Of a stretch of 44,483 bases of DNA, positions 17,699-25,176 are shown one piece after another. This DNA is from HKCCE3408 sp039191215 (GTDB lineage: Bacteria; Pseudomonadota; Alphaproteobacteria; Rhodobacterales; Rhodobacteraceae). The stretch spans positions 1-44,483 of the forward strand of contig JBCCXT010000032.1 in the NCBI GenBank assembly GCA_039191215.1, read 5' to 3'. How positions within the stretch are numbered: the first letter of the stretch is position 1; each line of letters opens with the position of its first letter. The notes below the pieces were generated by a model. That model saw nothing but the letters and a program-made list of their open reading frames with translations. It was not told the DNA's origin and made no database searches. A program made the translations under genes and the position numbers.

Positions 17699-18121
17699 AT
17701 GCGCCATCTGATGACAGCACTATGCATGGCCGCCGCAGCGCCCGCCGCTGCACAAGAGACCAGCCCGGGACCCTCGCTCGGGCTGGAGCTCAACGCGGCA
17801 GAAAGTACAGAAGCCGGTTGCCGCCTTACCTTTGTGGTCGAAAACGGCCTTGGCGCCGCGTTGGACACGGCGGTCTTCGAAGCGGTGCTGTTTGACGGCA
17901 CGGGCACCGTGGAACGCCTGACGCTTTTTGACATGCAAGCCCTGCCCGAGGGGCGCATGCGGGTGCGCCAGTTTGATTTGACGGGTCTGGTCTGCAGCGA
18001 TCTCGGACGCGTGCTGATCAACGGTGTTCATGCCTGCGCCGGCGACGGCATCGACGCTGCCACCTGCGAAAGTGCCCTGCAGACAGAAAGCCGCCTTGAT
18101 GGTGTCGAGGTGCTCGGGTGA
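17699..18121 (+). CDS. secreted hypothetical protein of the heme operon, 140 aa
   Basis: A signal peptide (MRHLMTALCMAAAAPAAAQ) gives a periplasmic or exported protein of about 120 residues. Four cysteines are visible in the mature part (EAGCRLTF, GLVCSDLG, HACAGDG, ATCESAL), which could form two disulfides. The middle block VENGLGAALDTAVFEAVLFD resembles an Ig-like or pilus-type beta fold, but I do not recognise a family. It starts 15 bases after the receptor gene. Its stop overlaps the exbB start (GTGA). The context points to an accessory of the receptor or the TonB complex. Confidence 0.8.
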   Translation: MRHLMTALCMAAAAPAAAQETSPGPSLGLELNAAESTEAGCRLTFVVENGLGAALDTAVFEAVLFDGTGTVERLTLFDMQALPEGRMRVRQFDLTGLVCSDLGRVLINGVHACAGDGIDAATCESALQTESRLDGVEVLG

Positions 18122-18807
18122 GACCCGAAGATGCGCTCAATGTCTTTCGTGATCTTATCGCACTTGGCGGGCCGGTTGTTGCGGCTTTGGTCATTCTGTC
18201 GGTCGGCGCGCTTGCCGTTGCGATCTGGAAATTTGTGCAATTCACGCGGCTGCGGGTCGGGCGCCACGATCAATTGCGATTGGCGCTTGAAGCTTGGGAT
18301 CGCGGGGACCTGCCCAATGCGGAGGCTGCATGCAAGCGGTCGCGAAGCCATCTGGCCGTTGTGGTGGAGATGGTGATCCGAAGTAGCGGTCAACTTGGGA
18401 ATGCAGCCTTTCGCAACCGGGTCGAGACAGCGGCAGGCGCGCGGCTGGATCATGCGGAGCGCGGCCTGCGTCTTCTCGATAGCATCGCCCAGGTGGCGCC
18501 GCTTTTGGGGCTGTTTGGCACGGTTCTGGGTATGATCGATGCGTTTCAGGCGCTCCAGGATGCTGGTGCGTCGGTCGATCCCTCCATTTTGGCGGGCGGC
18601 ATTTGGGTGGCGCTACTGACCACGGCCGTGGGTCTGGGTGTGGCGATGCCAACCACCTTGATCCTGGCGTGGTTTGAGGGACAACTTGACCGCGATCGGG
18701 CTTTTGCCGAACGGACAATCAGCCGGCTCTTTTATCCTTTCCCCGAAGCCGCGGCTGATCCCGATTGTGCACCCGCGGGGAGCTTCGGCTATGCTGCGCA
18801 AAGCTAG
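18118..18807 (+). CDS. exbB: ExbB proton channel subunit (MotA/TolQ/ExbB)
   Basis: A 229-aa inner-membrane subunit of the motor that energises TonB with the proton gradient. The first helix is near residues 18-38. The MotA/TolQ/ExbB core is APLLGLFGTVLGMIDAFQAL, followed by the third helix (GGIWVALLTTAVGLGVAMPT). Its GTG start overlaps the preceding stop (GTGA), so translation is coupled. It is shorter at the N-terminus than ExbB proteins with a signal-like extension. The set looks dedicated to the heme receptor encoded upstream. Confidence 0.95.
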   Translation: MRPEDALNVFRDLIALGGPVVAALVILSVGALAVAIWKFVQFTRLRVGRHDQLRLALEAWDRGDLPNAEAACKRSRSHLAVVVEMVIRSSGQLGNAAFRNRVETAAGARLDHAERGLRLLDSIAQVAPLLGLFGTVLGMIDAFQALQDAGASVDPSILAGGIWVALLTTAVGLGVAMPTTLILAWFEGQLDRDRAFAERTISRLFYPFPEAAADPDCAPAGSFGYAAQS

Positions 18808-19159
18808 GCGACGGCGCGTCATTTCGGTTACCTCACTTATCGATGTGATCTTTTTGCTGCTGTTGTTTTTCATGCTGACCTCGACCTTCACGCGATTTGC
18901 CGAGCTGCCGCTTTCAGCTGCCACGGCAGGTGCAAGCCTGGCCGCCGATCGCCCGCCGCTCTTTCTTAGGCTGGAGCCGGAGGCGGTGTCGCTGAATGGC
19001 GAGGTGTTGCGGCTTGGGGCGCTTGTGTCCCGCCTGGGCAACGAAGACGCGGATACGCTTTTGGTCAGCCTTACCCCAGATGTCACAGCGCAGCGGCTGA
19101 CCGACCTGCTGGTGACGCTTGCGCCGTTGGACGGGTTGAACGTCACGGTGTTGGAATGA
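18791..19159 (+). CDS. exbD: ExbD biopolymer transporter (first copy)
   Basis: A 122-aa single-span protein that partners ExbB. The basic N-terminus RKARRRRVISVTSLIDVIFL leads into the membrane helix with the proton-carrying Asp in SLIDVIF, then LLLLFFMLTSTFTRF and a periplasmic domain. The ATG at 18791 overlaps the end of exbB by 17 bases, and the longer frame inside exbB is not used. The next ExbD overlaps it by ATGA. Confidence 0.93.
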   Translation: MLRKARRRRVISVTSLIDVIFLLLLFFMLTSTFTRFAELPLSAATAGASLAADRPPLFLRLEPEAVSLNGEVLRLGALVSRLGNEDADTLLVSLTPDVTAQRLTDLLVTLAPLDGLNVTVLE

Positions 19160-19515
19160 GGCGGCGGCGGCGCGCGGAGCCGACGATCGCGCTGATCAAC
19201 GTGGTCTTTTTGATGCTTGTGTTCTTTTTGGTGGCAGGCGCGGTCGCACCACCTATCGATGATCGCGTGACACTTGTGGACACAGATACGCTTGATGGCC
19301 GGGCGCCGCCCGATGCCGCTGTCGTGCTGGCTGACGGACAGCTCCTTTACCTTGGCGCGCCGACCGATCCTGCGGCCATCATTGCCCGCGATCCGGCCCC
19401 GCGGCTTGTCCCCGACCGCGACCTGCCGGCCACAGAGCTCATCGCACTTGCGCGCGCGCTGCAAGAGGCTGGCGCAGAGGAGGTCTGGATCGTCACCGAA
19501 CGGGGCCTGGAATGA
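19156..19515 (+). CDS. exbD: ExbD biopolymer transporter (second copy)
   Basis: A 119-aa ExbD-type protein. Its helix RRRRRAEPTIALINVVFLML has Asn (ALINVVF) where ExbD proteins carry the critical Asp. This copy may therefore not conduct protons and may pair with the Asp-bearing first copy in a mixed ExbD dimer. The periplasmic part ends AGAEEVWIVTERG, normal for the family. It overlaps both neighbours by ATGA. Confidence 0.9.
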   Translation: MRRRRRAEPTIALINVVFLMLVFFLVAGAVAPPIDDRVTLVDTDTLDGRAPPDAAVVLADGQLLYLGAPTDPAAIIARDPAPRLVPDRDLPATELIALARALQEAGAEEVWIVTERGLE

Positions 19516-20621
19516 GCCGCGCGCTCATTGGTGCAAGCCTAGCTGTGGTTGGATCCATGGCGCTGCATCTGACCGGCGCCATCCCATTTGCCTGGAGCAC
19601 GCCCCCCCGCATTGAAAGCGGCGGTGACCCGACGCCGGCACGGCTCGGCACCAGCTTTGCTGATATGATCGCAGGCAGCAGCGGTGCCTCGGTGCCCGTG
19701 CCGGAGCCCGCTGAGGTGGTGGCCACAGCGCCCCCGGCCGACCGGCCCGAGCTGACCCAGACGGCTGAGAGCGTAACGCCTGGTGCCATAGCTGATACGC
19801 AATCCGAGACAGAGGCTGCTGAGCTGGCGGAGCCACTGCCAACAGAGGCGCCCGATGCGACGTCACAGGCCCAAAGGCCCACGATCTTGGATGCCAGCGC
19901 CGTCAACGACACGCCGCGCGCAGAAACGGCGCCGAGTGCGACGGCAAGTGCCGTGCTGCCCTATGCTGCGCGTCCGAACACGGTCATCGACATGAGCGTC
20001 GGCGCGCGTCCCGTTGGCCCGTCCGAGCCTGCATCACCCGGCGATGCGAGCGCCCCTGCAGCGCCGCCGCAAACGGCTGTTGTTGCTGTGCCAATCGCCG
20101 CGGCTGCTGTTGCGACCACCGAGACCGTCGTGGCCACGGCACCGGAGCCGCAAACACCCGGGCCTGACACGCAACGCCCAGTCACCCGCCCCGATCCCAA
20201 TGCCACGCCCGAGCCCGCCGCCCCGGCGCCGGTTGCCACCGGAAACGCAAATCAAAACGCGTCGGCGGGGGCGGCCGATGGGCAAGAGGCGGCAAGTAGC
20301 GAAAGCCAAGCACCGGCACCCGCACCGACACCGCCGCAGCCAAGCGCCAGTGCGGCTGAGATATCGAACTACCCGGGACTGGTGCAGCGACATCTGTCTC
20401 GCCGAGGCAGGCTTCAAAGGGTCAATGTATCGGGTATCGCCTATGTCACCATGGTGATCGGTCCGTCGGGCGCCTTGTCATCCGTCTACATCTCCACATC
20501 GTCGGGCGATGCGACATTGGACCAGGCGGCGTTAAACTATGTCAGCAGCGCATCGCCGTTCCCACCGCCTCCGCCAGGGGCTGAGAACACGTTTTACATC
20601 CCGGTCCAAGGCGGTCGTTAG
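19512..20621 (+). CDS. tonB: TonB energy-transducing protein
   Basis: A 369-aa protein with a short N-terminal membrane anchor (residues about 4-27). A very long Ala/Pro/Thr/Glu-rich periplasmic linker (roughly 40-280) follows, then a canonical TonB C-terminal domain (YPGLVQRHLSRRGRLQRVNV, then VTMVIGPSGALSSVYISTSS and LDQAALNYVSSASPFPPPP). It contacts the TonB box of the heme receptor and transmits force from ExbBD. It starts within the stop of the second exbD (ATGA). The linker is Ala-rich with Pro interspersed rather than the EP/KP repeats of enteric TonB. Confidence 0.93.
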   Translation: MSRALIGASLAVVGSMALHLTGAIPFAWSTPPRIESGGDPTPARLGTSFADMIAGSSGASVPVPEPAEVVATAPPADRPELTQTAESVTPGAIADTQSETEAAELAEPLPTEAPDATSQAQRPTILDASAVNDTPRAETAPSATASAVLPYAARPNTVIDMSVGARPVGPSEPASPGDASAPAAPPQTAVVAVPIAAAAVATTETVVATAPEPQTPGPDTQRPVTRPDPNATPEPAAPAPVATGNANQNASAGAADGQEAASSESQAPAPAPTPPQPSASAAEISNYPGLVQRHLSRRGRLQRVNVSGIAYVTMVIGPSGALSSVYISTSSGDATLDQAALNYVSSASPFPPPPPGAENTFYIPVQGGR

Positions 20622-20765
20622 CGCGCTTCATGTGACAATTTGCGCGGACAGTTAAGTTGTTGGTTGTAATTTCCGAGTCATTTTGTCAGATATGATCCAC
20701 CAAGTCCCGCAGCGTGCGCTCTGCCAGCCCGGTTAGTCGACATTTTCAAATCCGCTGAGGTCTCG

Positions 20766-21263
20766 GTGCAGAAAAAAACTGAACATGATTGTGGCCGTCG
20801 GCCGTGTTCAAAGGAATGGGCAGTCGCCAAACTTGGACTCGACCCGATTGAAGAGCAATTTTTGGAAATTGCGCGCCACATTTTTCAAAGCTTCGCCACA
20901 CCGGCCACGCAAGGCTGGATTAATGGGTTGATGCGCGCGCAACACGCCTTTGGCCATGACGGACCTTTTTTATTCGCGCGCATCGTGGATGCCCTGCAGG
21001 CCGTGCGCTGCGCGCGTAGCTCCTGTTTTATGTTCAATTCGGCGACCTGCCCATGCTGTGCAAAGATCGCCACCGAACATGAACGGCGGCTCATCCTTGC
21101 TTTTGCCGCGATCCGGCGCGGACAGATGGGCTGTGCCAGGACGGAACTGATGATGCTGTGTGAAGGCGCCGAGACCGCCCAAGCGGTCCGCGCCCTGCAT
21201 CTTCTTGCAACCCATTTGCCGAGCCCTGACGTGCAACCGGCGCAAACACAGGCGGCAACATGA
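20766..21263 (+). CDS. hypothetical protein of the heme locus, 165 aa, Cys-rich centre
   Basis: No family recognised. It is mostly helical, with a central cysteine cluster RCARSSCFMFNSATCPCCAK that includes a Cys-Pro pair of the kind seen in heme regulatory motifs, and two further Cys near the N-terminus (HDCGRRPC). The C-terminal helical part (ERRLILAFAAIRRGQMGCAR) resembles the C-terminal part of the protein encoded at 21472-21909, so the two look paralogous. The GTG at 20766 is the longest start; internal starts are possible. Its stop overlaps the next gene (ATGA). It lies 144 bases after tonB on the same strand. Confidence 0.7.
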   Translation: MQKKTEHDCGRRPCSKEWAVAKLGLDPIEEQFLEIARHIFQSFATPATQGWINGLMRAQHAFGHDGPFLFARIVDALQAVRCARSSCFMFNSATCPCCAKIATEHERRLILAFAAIRRGQMGCARTELMMLCEGAETAQAVRALHLLATHLPSPDVQPAQTQAAT

Positions 21264-21475
21264 CCAATCCGACGTTTCACAACCTTCTGGCGATGGATGA
21301 ACACGCCTCAAAGCTGGGTATGGGCTTGCACCCCAAGCTGCGCGCCGCATTAGAGGCCGAGATCCGATTTTCAGCGCGAAGCTCCGGGCCCGCACAGAAG
21401 CTTCCCGATGGGATCGCTCCGGATATCACCCCAGAAATTGCCGCTGCACGCGCATCGACAAGGAAGACGGGATGA
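21260..21475 (+). CDS. hypothetical protein of the heme locus, 71 aa
   Basis: A small soluble protein in the middle of a coupled trio; it overlaps both neighbours by ATGA. The first half is probably helical (NLLAMDEHASKLGMGLHPKL, RAALEAEIRF), with a His in the middle of each part of TFHNLL and MDEHAS. The tail is polar and likely disordered. It has no signal peptide, membrane helix or Cys. I do not recognise it. The fully conserved coupling suggests stoichiometric production with the flanking paralogous proteins. Confidence 0.65.
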   Translation: MTNPTFHNLLAMDEHASKLGMGLHPKLRAALEAEIRFSARSSGPAQKLPDGIAPDITPEIAAARASTRKTG

Positions 21476-21909
21476 GCTTCGTACCCGCGCCGCAGGTCAT
21501 ACTTTTGTTGCCGATGATGCGGATGTTTCTGGCTGTGGCCGCTGAACCGGAAAACCATGTTTGGCGCACTGCCTATGACGAGGCGGCGATCACTTTCGGC
21601 GAGGCCCGCGGATTGATGCTGGCCCACAAATGCCAGAAGATGCTCTGGGCCCTCATGCGCGTCCGACCTGTACCGATTGAGGTCGCGGAGGAGGCATTCG
21701 CAACCAAACTTACCGATGACGAAGTTCTGATCCTCGAAATGCTCACTGCGATGCGCGGCGATGATATGCAGCGCGCGCGGGACGTGCTGTCGCGTTTGAC
21801 CCATGGCTGCGTCGATGCAGAAGCCATCCGCCTCGGGCTGGAATTGGCCGGGCGCATCGGCGCCCAACCACCGCGCCGCCAAGAACGCCCCAGATTGCGG
21901 GTCGTTTAA
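21472..21909 (+). CDS. hypothetical protein of the heme locus, 145 aa, paralogue of the 165-aa protein
   Basis: No family recognised. The matching pattern with the 20766 product is: W near the start of the shared part, then FGEARGLMLAHKCQKML against FGHDGPFLFARIVDALQ, and DEVLILEMLTAMRGDDMQRA against ERRLILAFAAIRRGQMGCAR. The Cys cluster of the partner is missing here (only two Cys), so the pair may have split roles. It is predicted helical and cytoplasmic. It is the last gene of the trio, and the monooxygenase gene converges on it 113 bases further on. Confidence 0.7.
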   Translation: MSFVPAPQVILLLPMMRMFLAVAAEPENHVWRTAYDEAAITFGEARGLMLAHKCQKMLWALMRVRPVPIEVAEEAFATKLTDDEVLILEMLTAMRGDDMQRARDVLSRLTHGCVDAEAIRLGLELAGRIGAQPPRRQERPRLRVV

Positions 21910-22022
21910 GCACAACAGGCAACAGCGATTTTGCCGATCCGATCCAGCACCGACGCGCCGCGCCGGTTGCCTTGTGCCTTTTCACGGCCGTGGAAACAGC
22001 CCTTCACGTCTCCTGTTGACGG

Positions 22023-22352
22023 TCAGCCAACCGCTTCTTGCGCCGCGATCGTTTGGATCGATGAGAAGCCTTCGAAATTCGGGTGGCCGACATAAAGCTT
22101 TGTCGTCTGTCCGGCATCGCGATGGGCTGCGCGGAATTGCTCTGATCGCGTCCAGGCGGAAAATGTTTCCTCAGACGTCCAGACCGTGTGAGAGGCATAT
22201 AAGATATTGCCGTCCTTCTCGGGCCCGCGCAGCATATGAAACTCCACGAACCCGTCCATGTCCTTAAGGTGGCTATCACGCCCGAGCCAAATCGCCTCAA
22301 AAGCGGCGGCGTTTTCGGTCGGAACGGTGAAGCGGTTCATGGCAAGATACAT
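22023..22352 (-). CDS. IsdG-type heme-degrading monooxygenase (ABM fold)
   Basis: A 109-aa antibiotic-biosynthesis-monooxygenase fold protein. The catalytic triad of IsdG/IsdI heme oxygenases (Asn-Trp-His at about 7, 67 and 77) is present at Asn6, Trp67 and His77 (MNRFTV and SAWTRSEQFRAAH). This strongly suggests heme ring opening with release of iron, as in the HmuQ/HmuD proteins of rhizobia. An aaggag site 6 bases before the ATG overlaps the stop of the SIP gene upstream, so both are one transcript. Its place in the heme locus supports the assignment. Confidence 0.88.
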   Translation of the reverse strand: MYLAMNRFTVPTENAAAFEAIWLGRDSHLKDMDGFVEFHMLRGPEKDGNILYASHTVWTSEETFSAWTRSEQFRAAHRDAGQTTKLYVGHPNFEGFSSIQTIAAQEAVG

Positions 22353-22362
22353 TGCGGTCTCC

Positions 22363-23151
22363 TTAAGCGGCAGTTTCGCGTTTGAATTTCTGGTGCTCGT
22401 CTTCGATCAGGCCGATCTTCCAGTAACCAGAGATATAGGTATCCACCTTGGCAAGGCGACGCTCGTTCATCAAATGGGCCCGTAGCGCTTGGATGACCGT
22501 GCTCTCGCCTGCGATACATGTCTGAACGCTGCCGTCGAACGGGGGCAGGTCTCGAATGATGTCAACGGCCTGTTGGGACGAGATATGCGGGTGTGGATGG
22601 GTCAGCCACCGCAGCGCCACTCCGGACGGCGCATCAATGGCCTGGGCGTCATCGGGATGGGTGATCTCAAAGATCGCAAGACCCTTGGCGTCGCGCGGCA
22701 TGGCTTCAAGTGTTGCCGCAGCAACGGGCAGGGCCGACATATCCGCGGCGACAAGGTAGGTGTCTGCATAGAAGGATTTGAGCTTCACCGGACCCGGACC
22801 GCCAAAGCCGCACACGCTGCCCGAGACTGCCGCACGCGCCCAAGCTGATGCCGGGCCCACATCGCCGTGATCGACGAAATCAATCTCAATCTCAGAGGCT
22901 TCTGGGCGAATATGTCTGATCGTATACGTCCGCACTTCTGGACGTGGCCCAAGCTGTAACCGCATCTCAAATGTACTGGCGCTTTCGCCAGGCTCGGGCA
23001 GGTATAGCTTGCAATGTGCACCCTCAATGCCTGCGGGCAGTTCGCGCACAAACGGGGCCGTCAGGGTCACACGGATCATGTTTGGGGTGATATGTCCGGC
23101 ACCGGTTACGGTCAAAATGCGCGGGGAGGGTCTGGGTTTTGCATCGGCCAT
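22363..23151 (-). CDS. siderophore-interacting protein (FAD-dependent ferric/heme reductase)
   Basis: A 262-aa flavoprotein of the SIP/ViuB family. The FAD-binding motif RTYTIR lies in PEVRTYTIRHIRPEASEIEI. The NAD(P)H-type side has YLVAADMSALPVAAATLEAM and, near the C-terminus, CIAGESTVIQALRAHLMNE. It ends with KVDTYISGYWKIGLIEDEH, the family tail. It probably supplies electrons for the heme monooxygenase encoded 10 bases downstream, or reduces released ferric iron. aggagc precedes the ATG at 23151. It is divergent from hmuT across a promoter with a RirA-like box. Confidence 0.93.
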   Translation of the reverse strand: MADAKPRPSPRILTVTGAGHITPNMIRVTLTAPFVRELPAGIEGAHCKLYLPEPGESASTFEMRLQLGPRPEVRTYTIRHIRPEASEIEIDFVDHGDVGPASAWARAAVSGSVCGFGGPGPVKLKSFYADTYLVAADMSALPVAAATLEAMPRDAKGLAIFEITHPDDAQAIDAPSGVALRWLTHPHPHISSQQAVDIIRDLPPFDGSVQTCIAGESTVIQALRAHLMNERRLAKVDTYISGYWKIGLIEDEHQKFKRETAA

Positions 23152-23203
23152 GTGTCGCTCCTGATAAAATCACTGGCGCTTCGGCTTGCATGATCTGTGT
23201 TCT

Positions 23204-23218
23204 TGAGTATTTCTATCA
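23204..23218. promoter_or_regulatory. candidate RirA iron-responsive box between the SIP gene and hmuT
   Basis: TGA-GTATTTCTA-TCA, within TTGA-N9-TCAGG, matches the arms of the site at 15479-15493. It is 53 bases from the SIP start and 91 bases from the hmuT start, in a 157-base divergent promoter. This suggests joint iron control of import and degradation. Confidence 0.58.
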
Positions 23219-23308
23219 GGAATACGGACGCAAACCAGACCTTTCCAGCCGCGATACCGAAAACCTCGTGTAAAGTTCACCGGACTTTTCGATCTCAAAG
23301 GACACGCC

Positions 23309-24151
23309 ATGAAATCGACCCTTGCCCTTTGCGCCACACTTGCGCTTGCAACGCCCGCCATTGCCCAAGACATTGAAACCATTGCCTCAGCTGGTGGCGA
23401 CATCACTGAAATCCTTTTTGAATTTGGGGTAGGCGCGTCTGTCATCGCGGTCGACAGCACCTCGATTTACCCCGAAGAGGTGAGCGATCTGCCCTCTATC
23501 GGCTATGTGCGAGAGCTTTCGGCTGAGGGCGTGCTGGCCACTGGTGCAGACTTGCTCATTGGGGCTGATGATATGGGGCCGCCGGCTGTGATGGACAATC
23601 TCGAAGCCGCCGGCATGCGCGTGGAATACGCGCCCTTGGGAACGGGGGCCGAGCGCTATGCCGACAAGGTTAATTTCGTGGCTGAGGTCCTCGATATGCC
23701 CGAACGCGGGGCTGAGCTGATCGCCGAATACGAAGCCGCGCTCGAAGAGGTGCGCGCGCGCGCTGATGCGTTGGAATATAGCCCCCGCGTCATGCTGATC
23801 CTCTCGGTGCGTGACGATGCTCCGATTGTCGCAGGCCTGGGCACAAGCGGGCATGACATCGTCGAGATTGCCGGTGGCACAAATATTGCGGATTTTGAGG
23901 GCTGGCGGCCGATGAATGCCGAAGCCATCATCGTCGCGGCGCCCGATATCATTGTGCTGTCGACGGCGCATATTGACCGTTTGGGCGGCATTGATGCGGT
24001 CATGGGCCGGGCTGATATCGGCTCCACCCCGGCCGGGCAAAACCAAACCTATGTCTCGCTAAACGCGCAGATGATGCTGCAATTTGGCCCACGCGCGCCG
24101 GTGGCAATGAACGATCTGATCACCGCATTTGAGCAGATCTCATCAAGCTGA
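23309..24151 (+). CDS. hmuT: heme ABC transporter periplasmic binding protein HmuT
   Basis: A 280-aa exported protein; the signal peptide MKSTLALCATLALATPAIAQ ends near residue 20. The heme-binding signature IGYVRELSAEG (Tyr66) matches the Tyr-containing Y-x-R-x-L-S-x-E-G motif of HmuT/ShuT. Further family blocks are DLLIGADDMGPPAVMDNL and IVAGLGTSGHDIVEIAGGTN. aaaggac lies 8 bases upstream of the ATG at 23309. Its stop overlaps the permease start (TGATG). It receives heme from the outer-membrane receptor and delivers it to HmuUV. Confidence 0.95.
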   Translation: MKSTLALCATLALATPAIAQDIETIASAGGDITEILFEFGVGASVIAVDSTSIYPEEVSDLPSIGYVRELSAEGVLATGADLLIGADDMGPPAVMDNLEAAGMRVEYAPLGTGAERYADKVNFVAEVLDMPERGAELIAEYEAALEEVRARADALEYSPRVMLILSVRDDAPIVAGLGTSGHDIVEIAGGTNIADFEGWRPMNAEAIIVAAPDIIVLSTAHIDRLGGIDAVMGRADIGSTPAGQNQTYVSLNAQMMLQFGPRAPVAMNDLITAFEQISSS

Positions 24152-25176
24152 TGGCGGTCCGCTCCGCCCGCTTTGTGGGCTTATCTTACGTGGTCTTGCT
24201 GGCGCTTTTGACGTTAGCGGCTTTCCTGGCGCTTAGCATCGGGCCAGCGCGGCTTTCTTTCACGGACCTTCTGGCATCGATCAGCGGTGCAGGCACGGCC
24301 GTGACCGACACGATCCTCTTTAACATCCGCGCCCCGCGGATGGTTTTGGGTATGGTCGTGGGCGCTTCGCTGGCGATCTCTGGGGCATGCTTGCAAGGAT
24401 TGCTGCGCAATCCGCTTGCCGATCCCGGGCTCATTGGCATCACGGCGGGCGCCTCACTTGCGGTGGTGTTCGTGATCGTGCTGGGGGACGTGTTCGTGGG
24501 CACTTTGCCAGACGCTATGCTGCCAGCGGTACATCCGATCGCGGCGTTTCTGGGCGGATTGGCCGTCACATTCATCGTCCTTGTGACCGCCAATCTGGGC
24601 GGCAGCTTTTCGGTCGGGCGCCTGATCCTCGTTGGCGTGGCGATCACCGCAATCGCCAGCGCGATGATCGGCATCATGGTCTATATGTCGACCGACCAGC
24701 AGCTTCGCGAGCTTACCTTTTGGACGATGGGGAGCCTGGCCAAAAGCAACTGGAACACTGTGCTCATTGCCTGCGTGGCCATGGTCATCTCAAGCATTTT
24801 GCTGCTGCGCTACCGGCGCGAATTGGACCTTTTTCAGCTGGGCGAACGGGCAGCCTTTCATTCGGGCGTGGATGTAAGCCGCGTGAAGTTTCAGATCTGC
24901 GCCTTAGTGGCTGTTGCGGTTGGGGCAGGTGTGTCGGTGGCTGGACCGATCGGCTTTGTGGGCCTTGTGGCACCACATATGACGCGGCTTTTTGTGCGGG
25001 CAAGCCACTGGGTCGTGCTGCCCATCTCAGCGCTTGTGGGCGCAAACATCTTGCTCTTTGCCGATCTTTTTGTGCGCAATGCGATCCCGCCGGCTGAGAT
25101 CCCCATCGGTATCGCGACGGCGATCCTAGGCGGGCCTTTCTTTCTTTGGCTGCTGCTGAGAAACTCAAAACTGTGA
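24151..25176 (+). CDS. hmuU: heme ABC transporter permease HmuU (FecCD family)
   Basis: A 341-aa inner-membrane permease with about ten hydrophobic helices. FecCD blocks are visible: RAPRMVLGMVVGASLAISGA, CLQGLLRNPLADPGLIGITA, the ATPase coupling region (RYRRELDLFQLGERAAFHSG) and GPIGFVGLVAPHMTRLFV. The ATG shares its A with the hmuT TGA. Its own stop overlaps the hmuV GTG start (GTGA). Confidence 0.96.
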   Translation: MAVRSARFVGLSYVVLLALLTLAAFLALSIGPARLSFTDLLASISGAGTAVTDTILFNIRAPRMVLGMVVGASLAISGACLQGLLRNPLADPGLIGITAGASLAVVFVIVLGDVFVGTLPDAMLPAVHPIAAFLGGLAVTFIVLVTANLGGSFSVGRLILVGVAITAIASAMIGIMVYMSTDQQLRELTFWTMGSLAKSNWNTVLIACVAMVISSILLLRYRRELDLFQLGERAAFHSGVDVSRVKFQICALVAVAVGAGVSVAGPIGFVGLVAPHMTRLFVRASHWVVLPISALVGANILLFADLFVRNAIPPAEIPIGIATAILGGPFFLWLLLRNSKL

